Positions 23,526-35,700 of a stretch of DNA of 64,000 bases are shown piece by piece. The DNA lies in the NCBI RefSeq assembly GCF_048773025.1, contig NC_133554.1, positions 54,350,769 to 54,414,768 on the forward strand, read 5' to 3'. The position numbers were made by a program, and so were the translations under genes. Position 1 is the stretch's first letter, and each line of letters opens with the position of its first letter. Source of the stretch: Camelus bactrianus (taxonomy: Eukaryota > Chordata > Mammalia > Artiodactyla > Camelidae). The notes under the pieces were generated by a model. It was not told the DNA's origin. It searched no databases and saw only the letters and a program-made list of their open reading frames with translations.

Positions 23526-24976
23526 GAATGAATATCACAAATAACAGAGTAATGGTTATTTCTAGTGGGGGATGGAGAGGGTGTGACTAAGAAGTGGATT
23601 TCTGTTCAATTTCTTAACCTCATTGGTCATTATGTAAACCCTCTTTTAAAATTATTCTGCAAACTACACATAGATGTTTTATACAGTCTTCTCTGAGTAT
23701 GGTGTAGCTTATATTTAAATGAATATGTGTGTGATTAAATATATATGCAATTAAATATACTTACGTATGCAATGTCCATGGATTTTGAGAGGGAAAATGC
23801 CCACGAATGCCTCACTTGATAGAGGAAAACAAAACCACATTTTTAAAATGCAGGGACTCCAAATGTACACTATCCATTTATACTGTCTTTAAAAAAAAAA
23901 AAAAAAGAAAAGAAAAAATAATTCAATACACTTCACCCAACCGAGAAATCAACCCAAATAATTTTAGTTTGAGGAAGAAGCAATATAAAGGAAAAAACAG
24001 TGGGAAACAAAATCAGTTAAACTTCAGAATTTATGTCTAAATCATTATTGTATGATTTTATTATAACACAGTTATTATATTTATTAAAAATGCTAAAGTT
24101 AATTCTTGGAAGAGAACACATAATTGGTTTTAATTAATAAAAGTAAGTGTCTGGGTCTCAAAGCTCGTATCATCACAGCTATTTCTCACTTCCTTTCAAG
24201 ATTCTGGGGAAGAGAATGGTGGCCGGGTCAGTGGGTTCTATTCAACCACTGAAGGGTGTGGGTCTTTCTTCTTAAGCAGGACTCTGTAAGTGGAAAATCA
24301 GATATTCTGGGTTGACAACAAAGTCGTAAGCTGGCCATGTGGGGATGGAATCTGGAGCTTCTGGGGAAGACCTAGGGCATCTCAGGGAAACAGTAAATGG
24401 TAGAGCTGCAGCCATCGGAAGAGGTTAGACGGGGTTCTTGGTAAAAACAACCCTGTTCTTCCTCAAGCCCAGTGCTGAGAGCTTTGCCCAAATTATTTCT
24501 AAAGTTCACAACAAAGCCATAAGGTGGGTACCATTATCCCCACTTTACAGATATGAAAACAGAAGCATGGAGACATCCTGAAACCAGGTATCATCTCATT
24601 AAGCTCACCAATCTCAGTTTAGTTTCTTGTCCTTTGGTGCCCCAATCACCCTCCCCGACCCCGTGACCAGGTGATCCGGCTTCACCAGATGCCTCAGGAA
24701 TCAGGGGTCTACTCCTCTGAGGCTCTGCACCCATAACTGCCAAGCTTCTGGCTTGTCCACAATCTGCTCCTCATGAGAAGCTTGGCTGTTGATCCCTTAA
24801 CTCACTGGCCTCCCGCCCCTTCAGAAGGTACATCTCTTCCTGCCTGGCACAGCTGAGGTCCTAGTTTCTTCGTGAGGATGATGGTATCCACCTCATAAGG
24901 ACTGTGGTGAAGAATAAATGAGATAATTGATGCCAAATCCCGGGCACAGACTGCGGCATAATGCTAGTAGCTGGTA

Positions 24977-25009
24977 TCACACACACACATACAAACACAC
25001 ACACACACA

Positions 25010-25046
<37 letters not shown>
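24977..25046. repeat. (CA)n microsatellite
   Basis: About 33 CA units with a few CATA or CAAA interruptions, likely length-polymorphic. It is 215 bp from the orphan CD300 exon. Confidence 0.97.
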
Positions 25047-25048
<2 letters not shown>

Positions 25049-25260
25049 GTGGGCTGACAAAACACCCCCTACCTCTGCAGTTCCCAGTGAGCAGCCATGG
25101 TCTCGACATCCTCCCACTCACCTGAGTAGGTGGGTAAGTGTTCTCATGAGACCTGTGTATTACCTGCTCTCCCAAACATCCTTGATCATATCCCCTCTTC
25201 TCCATCCCCTGTCCCTACACAGGGAAGATTCTATAAATGACAAGTCCCAGCCCCACTCAC

Positions 25261-25314
25261 CTGGAGGCACAGAAAGGGCAGAGCTACAAACAGACCTAGT
25301 AAAAGGCAGAACAT
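25261..25314 (-). pseudogene. Orphan CD300-type signal exon (relic)
   Basis: The reverse strand has a donor CTCCAG|GTGAGTGGGGCTGGG nearly identical to that of CD300E exon 1, preceded by a hydrophobic frame. From an ATG at 25312-25314 it reads MFCLLLGLFVALPFLCLQ for 18 codons and ends in phase 0. All working CD300 genes here need phase 1. No ATG stands where the paralogues have it, and no V exon follows within the 6 kb to the left. The upstream block (about 25,380-25,440) also resembles the CD300E promoter. It is best read as the remains of a duplicated CD300 gene. Confidence 0.65.
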
Positions 25315-25769
25315 CCAGATCCTTGTCTTCTGACATCTCACCTAGGAGTTCCGGCCCTCCACACTCTCAATTCCTGTCCATATTTTCTGTAATCTGTTTC
25401 CCTCCTCTGCTGTTTCTTCCCTTTAAACTTTGAAGATATCAGGAAAGGGGGAGAACCTGCTAAAAAGAAAAATGACCCCAAATCACAGCCCCAAGGGGGA
25501 GCTTGATGACACCTTGTCCCACACCCACTTCACCTGCGAGGGATCCGGCCCGGCCACCCGGCCCATTTCCACTGGATCCCACGCTGTCCTTGTTTCTCAG
25601 CAGGGTGGCTTTGCACAGCTCGGGCCCTACCCTGCAGGCTGTGCCCACCTGCTGTGGTCACACTGCAGGTCCTCTTGGGGGATGGTTTCTGGTCCAGCTG
25701 TGAGCAAGGTTTACATCCTGCACGGTTCAAAGCATCTTTGACCTGAACACTCTCTTCAGTGTCCCATGG

Positions 25770-26125
25770 AGAGAAGCAGGGACGTACACCATTCTTACAG
25801 TTCTGGATGTCAGAAGTCCAAAAGCAGTTTCCCTGGCTTTTTCCAGGATCTAGAGGCTTCTTGCATTGGCTCATGCCCCTCATCACTCCACCTAGGCTTC
25901 CATCATCACATCCCTTTCTCTGATTCTAATCTTCCTGTCTCTGTTTTATCAGGATTTTTACCGTAACATTAGGCCCAGCAGCTGATCCAGGATAATCTCC
26001 TCATCTCAACATAATCACATCTGCCAAATCCTTTTTGCTGTGGAAGGTAAAATATTCACAGGTTCTGGGGATTAAATGTGCACATCTTTAAGGGACTGTT
26101 ATTCTGCCAAATAATGGAGCTGGAG
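25770..26125 (-). mobile_element. MLT1-type MaLR LTR fragment (fossil)
   Basis: The antisense text 'ccaggataatctcctcatct', 'ttcacaggttctggggatta' and 'gactgttattctgcc' is characteristic of MLT1 LTRs. It is old and diverged. Confidence 0.75.
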
Positions 26126-26909
26126 TGGGGGACAGAGCACACTGCCTTTTTATTATAGCAACAAGTTCCTCTTTTTACATTATAAACACCATTCCACTCT
26201 GATCCAGGGGTCCCATGATCCCCCCACTAGTTTGATGATTCACTGGAAAGATTCACATAACTTAACAACAGTTTTTCATCATGGCTAAGGTTTACGACAG
26301 CAAAGGACACGGTGCAGGGATAATAGGAGAGATATCCACAGGCAAGGGCTAGAGGGGCGGGGTGCAGGCTTCCAAGTCACCCTCCCCTGCAAGATTCGCA
26401 CAAATGTGCATTTCTCTGCAGCTGCGGATTACAGAGACATGTGTGGGATGTCTCCACCCAGGGAAGCCCGCTCGAGTTGAGACTTAAGAGTCTTAAAGAG
26501 GGTTGATCAGGTAGATACAAACCAGGCACAAAGTGCACATCATGAATCTTCATGCTGTCATGAAAAATACCAACGACCTGGTCCAGCCTGACCCACTGCC
26601 TCAGGCACAAAGAATAACATCACTAATCAGTGCCTATGTGAACTTTCCAGGGTTTTAGGTCTTAGAGTCCAGCTGAGAGTCATTGTCATGGCTCCGGGGA
26701 TTCCCAGAAACAAGCGAGAACTGAACGAAAGAGACCAGCTATGTCAAACGTGGGCACGTGGACATCCCCTACCCACCTCTGCCTCCTGCCCAGGTAGGGT
26801 AATCCTGCATTCACCAGTGACTTCAGCTTGACTTCACCATTTCTGTGCTCCTGTGTGTCATCACTGTGCTAGTTCCTGAGGAGGCAGAGGGAGGTGAAAA
26901 TCCCATTCT

Positions 26910-27400
26910 TGAGATGATGATTATCTTCTGCTGCATAATAACTACCTCCAAACTTACTTTAAAACAATGAACACATATTATCTCACAGGAATCCCAGTGC
27001 AGTTCAGTGGGCACCTCTGCCTAGAGGTTTCTCACAAGGCTGCAGTCAGTATTGGCTGGGGCTGCAATCTCATCTGAAGGCTGGGCCGAGGGTGGGTCTG
27101 TTTCTCAGCTTGTTCACGTGGTTGTTGGCAGGTTCAGTTGCTCACAGACCAGTGAACTCAGGGCTGTCCTGGCTGTTGGTCAAAAGCGTCTCTCAGTTCC
27201 TTGCCATACTGGCCTCTCCATAGGGCAGCTCACAACATGACATCTGGTTTCCATGACAGCAAACAAGTGAAAGCCAAAAAAACAGAAGCCAGAGTCGTTT
27301 TGTACTCTAATGGCAGGAGCAGCACCCTGTTACTTTGCCTTATTCTATTCATTAAAAGCAAATCACTAAGTTGAGCCTAGTGAGTCACACTCACTTCACC
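26910..27400 (-). mobile_element. Probable older MLT1 (J/K-like) LTR fragment (fossil)
   Basis: The opening 'cttctgctgcataataacta' and the following 'tattatctcacagga' and 'aaggctgcagtcagtattgg' fit an old MaLR LTR in reverse orientation. It is strongly diverged, so the subfamily is uncertain. Confidence 0.5.
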
Positions 27401-28708
27401 TCAACTCGTACTGGGATGTCTTTGTAAGCCCTCCAGCATGCCCAGGGAAAGGAAGCCTCTTACTCAGGGTGCTAAGAGTTGAGAGATCTATTGTCTCGCC
27501 AATTAACTCATCAAAAGGATATCTTTCTTCAACCAAAAGTGATGCACTAACCAATTAATAGCTTGTTGTCACACCTGTCTAGAGGGGCAGGATCAGGGGT
27601 GCCTGCCACATTCCTTGTCCTGGAGGAAAGAGACCATGTTACCTAGTAAGTAGTCTGTAGTTGGATGCCCAAAGGCTCTACCTTGAGTCTCACCCATTCA
27701 AAACTTTTACCAACTTGGATGAAGATACAGAAGGCATGTGTGTTTCTTCTAGAGGTCATGCAAATCTAGGGGTTGAGGGGATCAAGAAGAGAAATAGTTG
27801 AGATGTGACTTCTGTACCCAGGGTATAAGGGCTGAACCTTAAGGGAGGAGAAAGGAACTCCTTCCCAGGGGCAGAGGCCACTGAGTATGGAGGACAGAAG
27901 GAGAGTGAGAGGGGAGGGTTCAGTTGGATCTGGGTCAGGCCACCTTCATGTCTGGCCACTGCCCCTCAAGCAAGGAGCTGAGCCCATCTCTGTTTGTAAC
28001 TTGTCACAAAGAAACCTTCCTCCCAGCATTACTGCACCTAAGAGTGGAGCTCTCATCTGCTCTTTAAGGCAAGACCTCCATTCTTTATCCCCTTCACCCA
28101 TTACTGAATGTGTGTTGAGCACTGTGCATTCAGATAGACGTGGGCATGGCCCTCTGGGGATAAAACCACCTTCCCCCATTGTGCCTGGAGTCAAGCAGGA
28201 GGCCCAGGAGGCCTGGCTCACTCTTCCCAGGTCCCTCACCTGCCCACCTCCTTTCTGCTGCTGTGGACCCAAGCCAGCAATTGTAATGGCAGCTCCATGT
28301 GGGAGCTCCTCCTGTGTGGTCAAAGCCCTCTATGTATCATCTCAGTTATATACAAATCAAAGAAACAGACGATGAGCCATCAAACAGCCTCTCCTGGGCC
28401 ACATGGTAAGTCAGCACCACTGGGGTCTGAATACAGATCTGTCTAAGTCCAGAGCATGTGTCCTTACACCATGTCCACTCTGTCAGGCCACCCCATGAAA
28501 GGATTTGGCAAAGGTGACTCAGCTTCTGGGCACAAAAGTCTCTAGTGAGGCCAACTTATTTTCGATTTCACATCCCAGGGAGGAGTTGGGGCTGAGTCTG
28601 GATCCCAGGGAGGGGTCGGGGCTGAGTTTGAAGCAGAGAATCCAGGATCTGTGTCACCAGACAGGGAGCCATTGGGATGGAAGCCGCAGGTGCTCTGGGC
28701 TGGGCTGA

Positions 28709-28841
28709 TCATGGTGCATGGACATGTCCCTCGAGGGGACGCTGAAGCCAGGCCAACCAAATCGCAGCATAGCTGAAGCTCAGGAAGAGGACAGCCTTCA
28801 GCAGGACCAGGAACAGGAAGCTGGCAGAGAGCAGGAAGGGC
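28709..28841 (-). CDS. Unassigned CD300 gene, exon 4, membrane segment and stop
   Basis: The acceptor is CAACCAG|G. The exon reads PFLLSASFLFLVLLKAV and then an aromatic-rich second half (FSYAAIWLAWL), a tail QRPLEGHVHAP, and TGA at 28709-28711. Confidence 0.85.
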
Positions 28842-31800
28842 CTGGTTGAGGAAATGGGGTCAAGGAGAAAGAGGCTGTTACACGGTCACCTAGAAGACCC
28901 CTCCATATCCTACATTTGCATCCCAAGCTCAGGACACCAGTCATGGGCTATCAGCAGCCCCTATGCTGGTTCTCATAAGTTGTTCCCCAGAGGCAGGCCT
29001 GTGAGGGGCAGAGAGACAGGAGGGAGAGCAGAAGAGAGAACAGCCAGTGGCTGACAACGCTGGGCGCTCACTGTGGGGACACTGGCTTCATGCTTCACCC
29101 AGTTCATCTCAGGTGTTCCTCACAATGGATCTGTGAGCGGTGCTGTCATTATGCTTGTGGCGGGTCATAAGAAGGACACAGTCTCCTCCTGGCTCTCTCT
29201 CTGGGACACTTGCTCATGAATCCAGCTGCCATATTGTAAGGAAGCCAAGACCACATGCAGAGGCCACATGCGCAAGTCCAGCCAACAGTCTCTGTTGAAT
29301 CTTGGTGAGTGAACACCAGCACGTAAGTGAAAGAGCTTTTCTAAGTGACCCCAGCCCTCAGCACCTGAGTCTTCCAGCTGAGGCTCCAGATCTCCCGGAG
29401 CTGAGACAGATTTCCCTACTGTGCCCGGTCCAAATTCCTGCCCCCAAATCCACAAACATCGTAAGTGGTTACATTATGCCGCTAAATTTTGCCATAAAAT
29501 ATCCATAGTAACTAAGATCACCCTCTTTTTACAGATGAGGAAACTGAGGCATAGAGAAGTTAAGTAACTTGGCCAGTGTCATCGCCCTGCTGGTAAAAAG
29601 TGGAGCTATCATGGAAACCCAAACATTGGACCTCACACTTAGAGGTGGGGAAGGAGACAGAGCAGAGAACTGAGGCAGAGGCCAGTACCAGGGGCCCTGG
29701 GCTCTAGCTGGGACCTGCAGTGGGTACTAAAGTGTCACACCAGGGCCAGGGGTGCCCCAGCCTCAGCATCCCCATCAGGGGACTGTCAAAGCCGGGACAG
29801 TAGGAATCCCCAGCAAGGGCTTGGCCTTTCTTACCAGGGAGGAAGGCCAGGGCTGGACACGTGGCTGGTCAGAGCCAGGGCACCTGTGCTGGCCGGCGTC
29901 TCAGTGGTCCTCATTGCTACTGTCACTGAGCCTGCAGACAAGGTCACAGATCACTCTCTGTCCCAACCTCCCAGTGGCTTAAAGTCTGCTGTCATTAGGA
30001 AACTGTACATCTCACCTTCCTCAAGGGACCCTGGGACGGGAGGGGCAGCACAGAGAAAGGAGAAGTATCCTTGGGGGCCGGGGAGGTGCCAAGGCCAGCC
30101 AAGAGGAACCCAGTGTTACTCCCTTTCCAGGTCCCCAGCCCCGTCTCACACCAGGACACACCAGGCATGAAGAGATGTCTCTGGTAGGGGGCGGTCCAAA
30201 GGAAGGATCACACAGGGGCCTTGGCCAGCCCTCCAGGAAGCCCCCCAAGAGGCCTTTGGGTGAGGTTCTGGCACATTCCTGCACTGTAAGGACTCTAGAA
30301 GCCCAGTGAGGACCAGAGAGCAGGTTGCAGGCCCTCCTTCTTTCCCTCACCCCTACAAACAGATCAGGCACATGGTGCAAAGTAAAATCACAGGAAAAAC
30401 ACCAGCATGGATTTGCACATGCCCCCTGCTGAGTGGGGGCCCGAGCAAGCGAGGTAACAGTAATCACATACAGATGTGTTCATGCTGGGCTAAGACTGAG
30501 CGAGGGGCGGGGCTGGGGACGCAAAGGAAGCCTTGGGGCATGGGGGAGGTGACGCAGCTTAAATGCCACCTCATCAGAGGGGCCCTCCTGTGTGCCTTGA
30601 ACCTAGAGTAATCACCTCTCCCATCAAATACCACTTAATCCCTACCTCATCCCCTCCCCATTATCTTGCATTGCACCTGTCGCCATCCATGCAGATGTGA
30701 GTGGCCTCAGGTCTGCAGCAGGCATTCCCTGCCCCACCAATGTTCCCGAGCTCTGCTGTCCTCTTTCTCTTCTCAGGCCCCACTCAGAGTCCACACCTGC
30801 CATCCCCCCTCCAGGCACACTCAGCTGTGGGCCTCACCAGGGCAGAGACTGAGTCTGTCTACTTCCCCCTCCAACCCCTGCTTCACCGCACCTGGTCCAT
30901 GATAGACAGGCAATAAATGTCTTCAGTGACTGAGGAGGAAAACTGAAAGGACACGCCAGAGCCTACGTGCAAAGCACCTGTCCCCTCTGGGATCTAGAGA
31001 TCTGTGTGCCACAGCTTTGATTTGGTCTGGATGACAGTACCAATGACGACCATCTAGTAAATTCTAACAAACTACCAGCCACTGGGATCAGTGCTTTACA
31101 CGTTTCAACCCATTGAATACTCACACCCACTCCCAAGTCAGTATCATTGTCAATCCCATTTTACAAATGGGGAAACTGAGGCACAAGCCCATTAAGTCAC
31201 TTGCCCAACTCACACAGCCAGCAAGTGGCAGAGCTGAGACTTGAACTCAGTTTTCTGACTCCAGGGCCCAAGCTTTAACCCGACACATCCCACCTGCCAC
31301 ATTTATGCACAGGAAAGGATGCATGCTCTTACACACGTGTGTGCACACGCACAGGTGTGCTCCTGGTCCGCCTGGGCAGCCCATCCTGGGGCCAGGCTGG
31401 ACCCTCCCTCCACCTCTCCGCAAGACAGACCCAGACCCCTGACCTCAGCCCATGCCAGGCAAAGAGGGGAGGGGAGGCATTACCTGGAAAAACAGTCACT
31501 GCCACCGAGGCCCAGGGGACACTTCTGTCCACCCCACACCAGTAAGTGTCTGCATCTCCTTCCTCCAGGTCCTCTATGATCACAAGGAAAATGTGCTCCG
31601 TGGGGCTGTCTCGGAGGGTCACTCGGCCGCGTCTTACTTCCTGCCCCACCAGGTGTGCCGTTTCAATAACTCGGATGCAGTCTCTCCAGTCGGGCCCTCG
31701 GCACCAGAACTTCCTGTGACCCTCCTCTCCTGCACTGTACTGGCACTTCATCACCAGTGTCTCTCCTACTGTACCCTTTAAGATCCTGGAGATGCTCAGA

Positions 31801-33073
31801 GTGAAACATCCTGAAAAACATAAATCCACACACCCTTAGCCAATATGTCTCGGGCTCCAGCCCCCATCACCGCTCCTCACAGTGACCCTGAATGAGTGAA
31901 CAGATACGCTACCCCCCATCCTTGGGTGTCCCCTACCACACCCTCCTGTGGTCAACCCTCTACACGCCTAGTCTTACAAACATGCATGCAGCTGCGTACC
32001 CCTCGGTTCTGTGAACAAGATGGTCTTTCTGCTGCTTCTCTAGGAGACCAGAAAGATCCTCCTGTGGAAAATTAACCACCCCCCGCCTACATAATACACA
32101 CATACTCATTCTTCTCTCAAACCCTTTCCCCACGTTAGCCTCTCTCCCCAAACCATCTGACCTTCCTGGATCTCTGGAGGCGATAGCTCGTGAATCACCT
32201 CCCTGGGGTGGGTGTCACTCATATATGAGTCCGACTTGACACCCCTTCATTAAGTGCGGATCGAGAGAAAACTGAGTGCGGATCCAGCACCATCCTCATT
32301 ATAACAGCTAACAGCAACTTAGGGCTCAAGAAGGACTGGGCACTGTCCTATGGTCTTACATGTGTTAATGGGTTTCATCCTCAAATCCTATCTGTCCTTG
32401 GAAGGACTCACCTAAGACTATACCCAACATGACCAGGCTTCATTAGTGCCTGAGTTAACACAGCGTTAGGATGGGCGGGATTTGGAATTCGAATATAGGG
32501 GAAGGAAGGAAGGAAGAGTTTCTCCCCAATTATAGGACTGAAGATGGAATAGTTTGATTCTAAGAAAGGACCCCGCAGTGGGTAACGTAGGCTATCAGGG
32601 GTGGAGGGACTTGTGACGGATGGCAGATGCTTCCTATCCAGCCGAGGAATTAGGTGGCAGCAGAGACCTGGTGGAAAGGGACTAAGAGGCAAGTGAGCAA
32701 AGGCTGAAGTATCTGTGCTAACTAGACTTAAATCAACCCCCTTTTCCACCCTGACAAGGACAACACACCATTGTACATGTAGAACCTCTCTTTGGACAGC
32801 AGTTCACGCCTTAAGTCAGGTAAAGGCAGATTTGGTGCGCAATTATCATGAGGATAATTTTCCCCTCCTCCATTCTGAACGGAGGATACATGGGAAAATA
32901 AGGTAGCTCAATACACGCGATCTTCCAGGAAGACTCTCCCAGCCTTCCGGATCTCCTATGTGGCTCTCTCCACAGAGTCTCCTTCTCCTACATTTGGCAG
33001 AGTAGACACACCCAAGTCCAAAGTCCCACTCACCTGGGAGGCAGAGGAGCAGGAAGGCCCCAGAAAGGTACAT
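28709..33073 (-). CDS. CD300-family receptor, no clear human counterpart
   Basis: This is a complete four-exon gene: 33034-33073, 31484-31810, 29835-29931 and 28709-28841. They total 597 nt and encode 198 residues. All introns are GT-AG, with phases 1, 1, 2. Residues 1-13 (MYLSGAFLLLCLP) are a signal peptide. The V domain keeps C36-C105 and C50-C58, FWCRGPDW and [10 protein letters not shown], so the fold should be intact. The stalk, about residues 123-155, is Thr/Ser/Pro-rich. The membrane helix is about 163-187 with K170, placed as in CD300E, so an ITAM adaptor partner is likely. The tail is only about 11 residues. The frame has no asparagine at all and hence no N-glycan site. V sequences such as KGTVGETLVMKCQY and QEVRRGRVTLRD do not match any human CD300 I remember (A, LB, C, LD, E, LF, LG, H). 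It sits about 10 kb upstream of CD300E in the same orientation. No AATAAA occurs soon after the stop, and an AATAAG lies at 28555-28560. It may equal a lineage-restricted CD300 gene known elsewhere under another name. Confidence 0.85.
29515..29630 (-). mobile_element. MIR fragment
   Basis: The core 'acagatgaggaaactgaggc' and 'agttaagtaacttggcca' is present, in the intron of the unassigned CD300 gene. Confidence 0.75.
29835..29931 (-). CDS. Unassigned CD300 gene, exon 3, stalk
   Basis: The acceptor is TGTCTGCAG|G and the donor is a strong CCCTG|GTAAGA. In the frame set by exon 2 it reads SVTVAMRTTETPAST and on to SSPGLPP. It ends in phase 2. A nearer GT (ACAG|GTGCCC) gives the wrong phase and would hit a stop in exon 4. 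Confidence 0.8.
31060..31265 (-). mobile_element. MIR fragment
   Basis: The core 'aatggggaaactgaggcaca' with 'agtggcagagctgagacttg' is present. It lies beside the V exon of the unassigned CD300 gene. Confidence 0.75.
31484..31810 (-). CDS. Unassigned CD300 gene, exon 2, Ig-V domain
   Basis: This exon is 327 nt, phase 1-1, with acceptor TTTTTCAG|G and donor TCCAG|GTAATG. It has no stop, and all four CD300 V-domain cysteines are present. Confidence 0.93.
33034..33073 (-). CDS. Unassigned CD300 gene, exon 1, signal peptide
   Basis: The ATG at 33071-33073 opens MYLSGAFLLLCLP plus one base. The donor is CCCAG|GTGAGT. It is the same size as CD300E exon 1. A GGAGGAAC Ets-like site lies about 115 bp upstream. 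Confidence 0.85.
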
Positions 33074-33545
33074 CTTCTGGCCCTGCTGGCTCATTCCTCT
33101 ACCACATCTACAGAAGGAATAACACACTAGGCCCTCTTGGTTGTCTAGAGATCCAAAGCCAAGTTCTTGCTTCTCCTTTTTTGTTCCTCCTCCCATTCCA
33201 GCCTTGCTATCACATCACTTCTAGATTTTTCAAAACATAATTCTCAAAATGAACCATGAGACTTAGCAAGCGCCAAGGGCTCCTGCAAAGCTTCAGGGTC
33301 CAGAGACAAAACTGGACACTTGATTTTTCCATAAAAGGCGTTACAAGGTCCTCATGGGAAAAGCAAAATTTGTTGGCTTCCTTTACACTTAATCTACAGG
33401 TTGGTGTTTCATTTTAGAATTGTAGTGTTTACTTAATGTCTTTAGTGTTTCTACTTATACTTACATTTAGAGGAATGGTTAGGGGCTCTAAAGCTATCAG
33501 TCCTCTGTTGCACCCACCCAGGCAACTGTGCAGGTCAAATTGACC

Positions 33546-33573
<28 letters not shown>
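33546..33573. repeat. Poly-A tract
   Basis: 28 A residues with no clear SINE body attached, possibly the tail of a decayed retroposon. Confidence 0.9.
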
Positions 33574-33577
<4 letters not shown>

Positions 33578-33579
33578 GT

Positions 33580-34480
33580 GGGAGTGGGAACCCCTATGCA
33601 CAGAACTTTGACCTACTTGTTTTCAAACCCTTTCCTTCCTTTTCCTGCTCAGCTTGTGTTTCAGGGACCTGAGCTTTGCAGGTTGTGTTTCCTAAGCTCT
33701 AAAGTCAATCTGCTCTGATTGCTTTCGGCCAATGGGAAGTCCTGGCAGGACAACAGAGGGAAGGGGCAGGGGAGGGCAGGGGGCTTCCTCACGGCCCACT
33801 CAGTGGGTGTGACTCCTCTATATTCCCGTCCCCTCCATGACACCAGCCCCCCGGGAGAAGCTGGCTGTGCTTCTACCTTCCAGCAAGTGACTCTGCAACT
33901 CTGGGTTGGGTTCTGGGTCTCTGCCTCCTGCCTCTGTCCCTCCAGCCTAAGGGTGGCCGGATCTTCTGCTGTTGCTAATCTCTGTGCCCACAGTTCTCTA
34001 TTTGGCTTCTCAGAATTTCCATCACTTCCATTATAAACACTTCTGGTGGTTTCTGTTGTCCTGGTTGGGCCTTGACTGATATAAGCTGTCAGATCCTAAT
34101 CTTCATGCTTTATATGCGGTTACTCAGGTGAAAGGGGCTTATTGAAACTAACAAAAGGTGCTCCTAATACCCTCACCACTCAGGAAATTGCACGGGTTTT
34201 AGAAACTCTGTGTCAGGAACTAGGTACAAAAACTAAATATATATTTAGCACAGCTTTTAACTCTTTATGCCATCAAATCACTCAGTCATTTGGTAGAGCC
34301 AATGGACTTCCTCGTAGAATAATGCTCTCAAATGTCTATAACAAAATGCAGAGGATTACAAAGGCAATCAATTACCCTGAAATGCCGCTGTCAAGAAATT
34401 TTCAAAAATCAGATTTGTGGGATTTCCATTTCTGCCCAAGGTGCAGTAACAAGGATTGATTTATTTTAACTAAAAACAAC
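33580..34480. other. Intergenic DNA, no gene seen
   Basis: About 34,130-34,460 holds a 105-codon open frame on the plus strand without a family I recognise. Its A-rich text suggests transposon debris rather than a gene. Confidence 0.35.
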
Positions 34481-34489
34481 AAGAGCAAC

Positions 34490-35700
34490 TAAAAAACTAA
34501 AATAAAATCAGAATATATGAAACAACAGTTTGAAGACACTGGGCATCAGGCAAAGCAGGACAGTGATCCCTGAGGATGGAAAATAAACAAGAGGAGCCCT
34601 GTGATTGCCCCGTCTTATACTGGGAGTTTCCAGGCTGGGTCACAGGGAAGGGGAACCCCAGCAAAGGCTGGTAGACTTCCTGAGTTGGTAGGACAGAGCA
34701 TAGATTCCAGGGAGACCAAGTTAGGCTGAGGGTCTCCAGCAAGTAGCCAGCAGAGAATGCTGATCAGTGCGTGCCTGTGAGAAAACTGACCAAGGCCAAA
34801 GAAACAACCTCCTGAGAGGATTAGAGAGGACAGTAACTGGGGTTCATACAGGCCTGGGAGTATTGGCTATTCCCACAAGCCCAACTAGAAAATCTCATAA
34901 CTCATGGGACATTGGGAGGAGTACTCAAACAGTCCTTGCCTCAGTAGTGGGAAACAATTAGCCCTAGACTAACAAATCTTAATAGCAAGATTCAAAAGGA
35001 TCAAAATATTTTCGGGTAACTTAACTACATCCCAGAACAAAATTCAAGAATATTTATAGGGCTACAAAAATACCTAGCACCTAGCCAGGTAGAATTCGCA
35101 ATGTCTAGCTTCCAATCAAAAATTACCAGGAAAGCAAAGAAGCAAGAAATTACAACCAATAATGATGGGGGGAAATCAATCAACTGAAACCAACCCAGGA
35201 CTGACACCAATATTAGAAGCAGACAAGTAAATAAGAACATTTAAATTAATAAACAAGATAATACTGTATAGCACAGGGAAATATATACAAGATCTTGTGG
35301 TAGCTCACAGCAAAAATAAAATGTGACAATGAATATATGTATGTTCATGTATAACTGAAAAATTGTGCTCTACACTGAAATCTGACACAACATTGTAAAA
35401 TGACTATTACTCAATAAAAAATGTTTAAAAAAAGAAAAAAAAGAATGGTTAAAATTTTAAAAAAGAACATTAAAATTATTGTTTAAGTATACTTCATATG
35501 TTCAAAAAGCTAGAGGAAAGATTAAACATGTTAAGTGGAGACATGAAAGGTATTTTACAAGGTCCATATTGAACTTTTAGAAATGAAAACTCGATCTGGG
35601 GTGAAAAATACACTAGACGGGGTTAAGAGCAGATTAGACAGTAGAAGGAAAGAGTACTGAACATGGAGACATAATGGAAATCTCTTGACTGTAATTGTGA
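34490..35700 (+). mobile_element. Ancient L1M/HAL1-like 5' region, split by a younger L1
   Basis: The text 'agcaggacagtgatccctga', 'acaaaattcaagaatattta' and 'gtctagcttccaatcaaaaa' belongs to old L1/HAL1 5' sequence. It continues after the insertion at about 35,480 ('agctagaggaaagattaaac'). Confidence 0.6.
35250..35462 (+). mobile_element. 5'-truncated L1 3' end nested in an older L1
   Basis: This is the same L1 3' UTR family as at 21187-21461, ending 'ctcaataaaaaa' with an A-rich tail. Diverged target repeats aagaacatttaaattaa (35233-35249) and aagaacattaaaattat (35463-35479) bracket it. Confidence 0.85.

Noticed and set aside
24927-25433. 168-codon frame across the CA repeat
   Set aside because: A third of it is a His-Thr repeat from (CA)n, and it lies antisense to the orphan CD300 exon.
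29882-29931. Shorter stalk exon ending at the nearer GT (ACAG|GTGCCC)
   Set aside because: It ends in phase 1, which would put a stop inside the membrane exon. The downstream CTG|GTAAGA donor is stronger and phase-correct.
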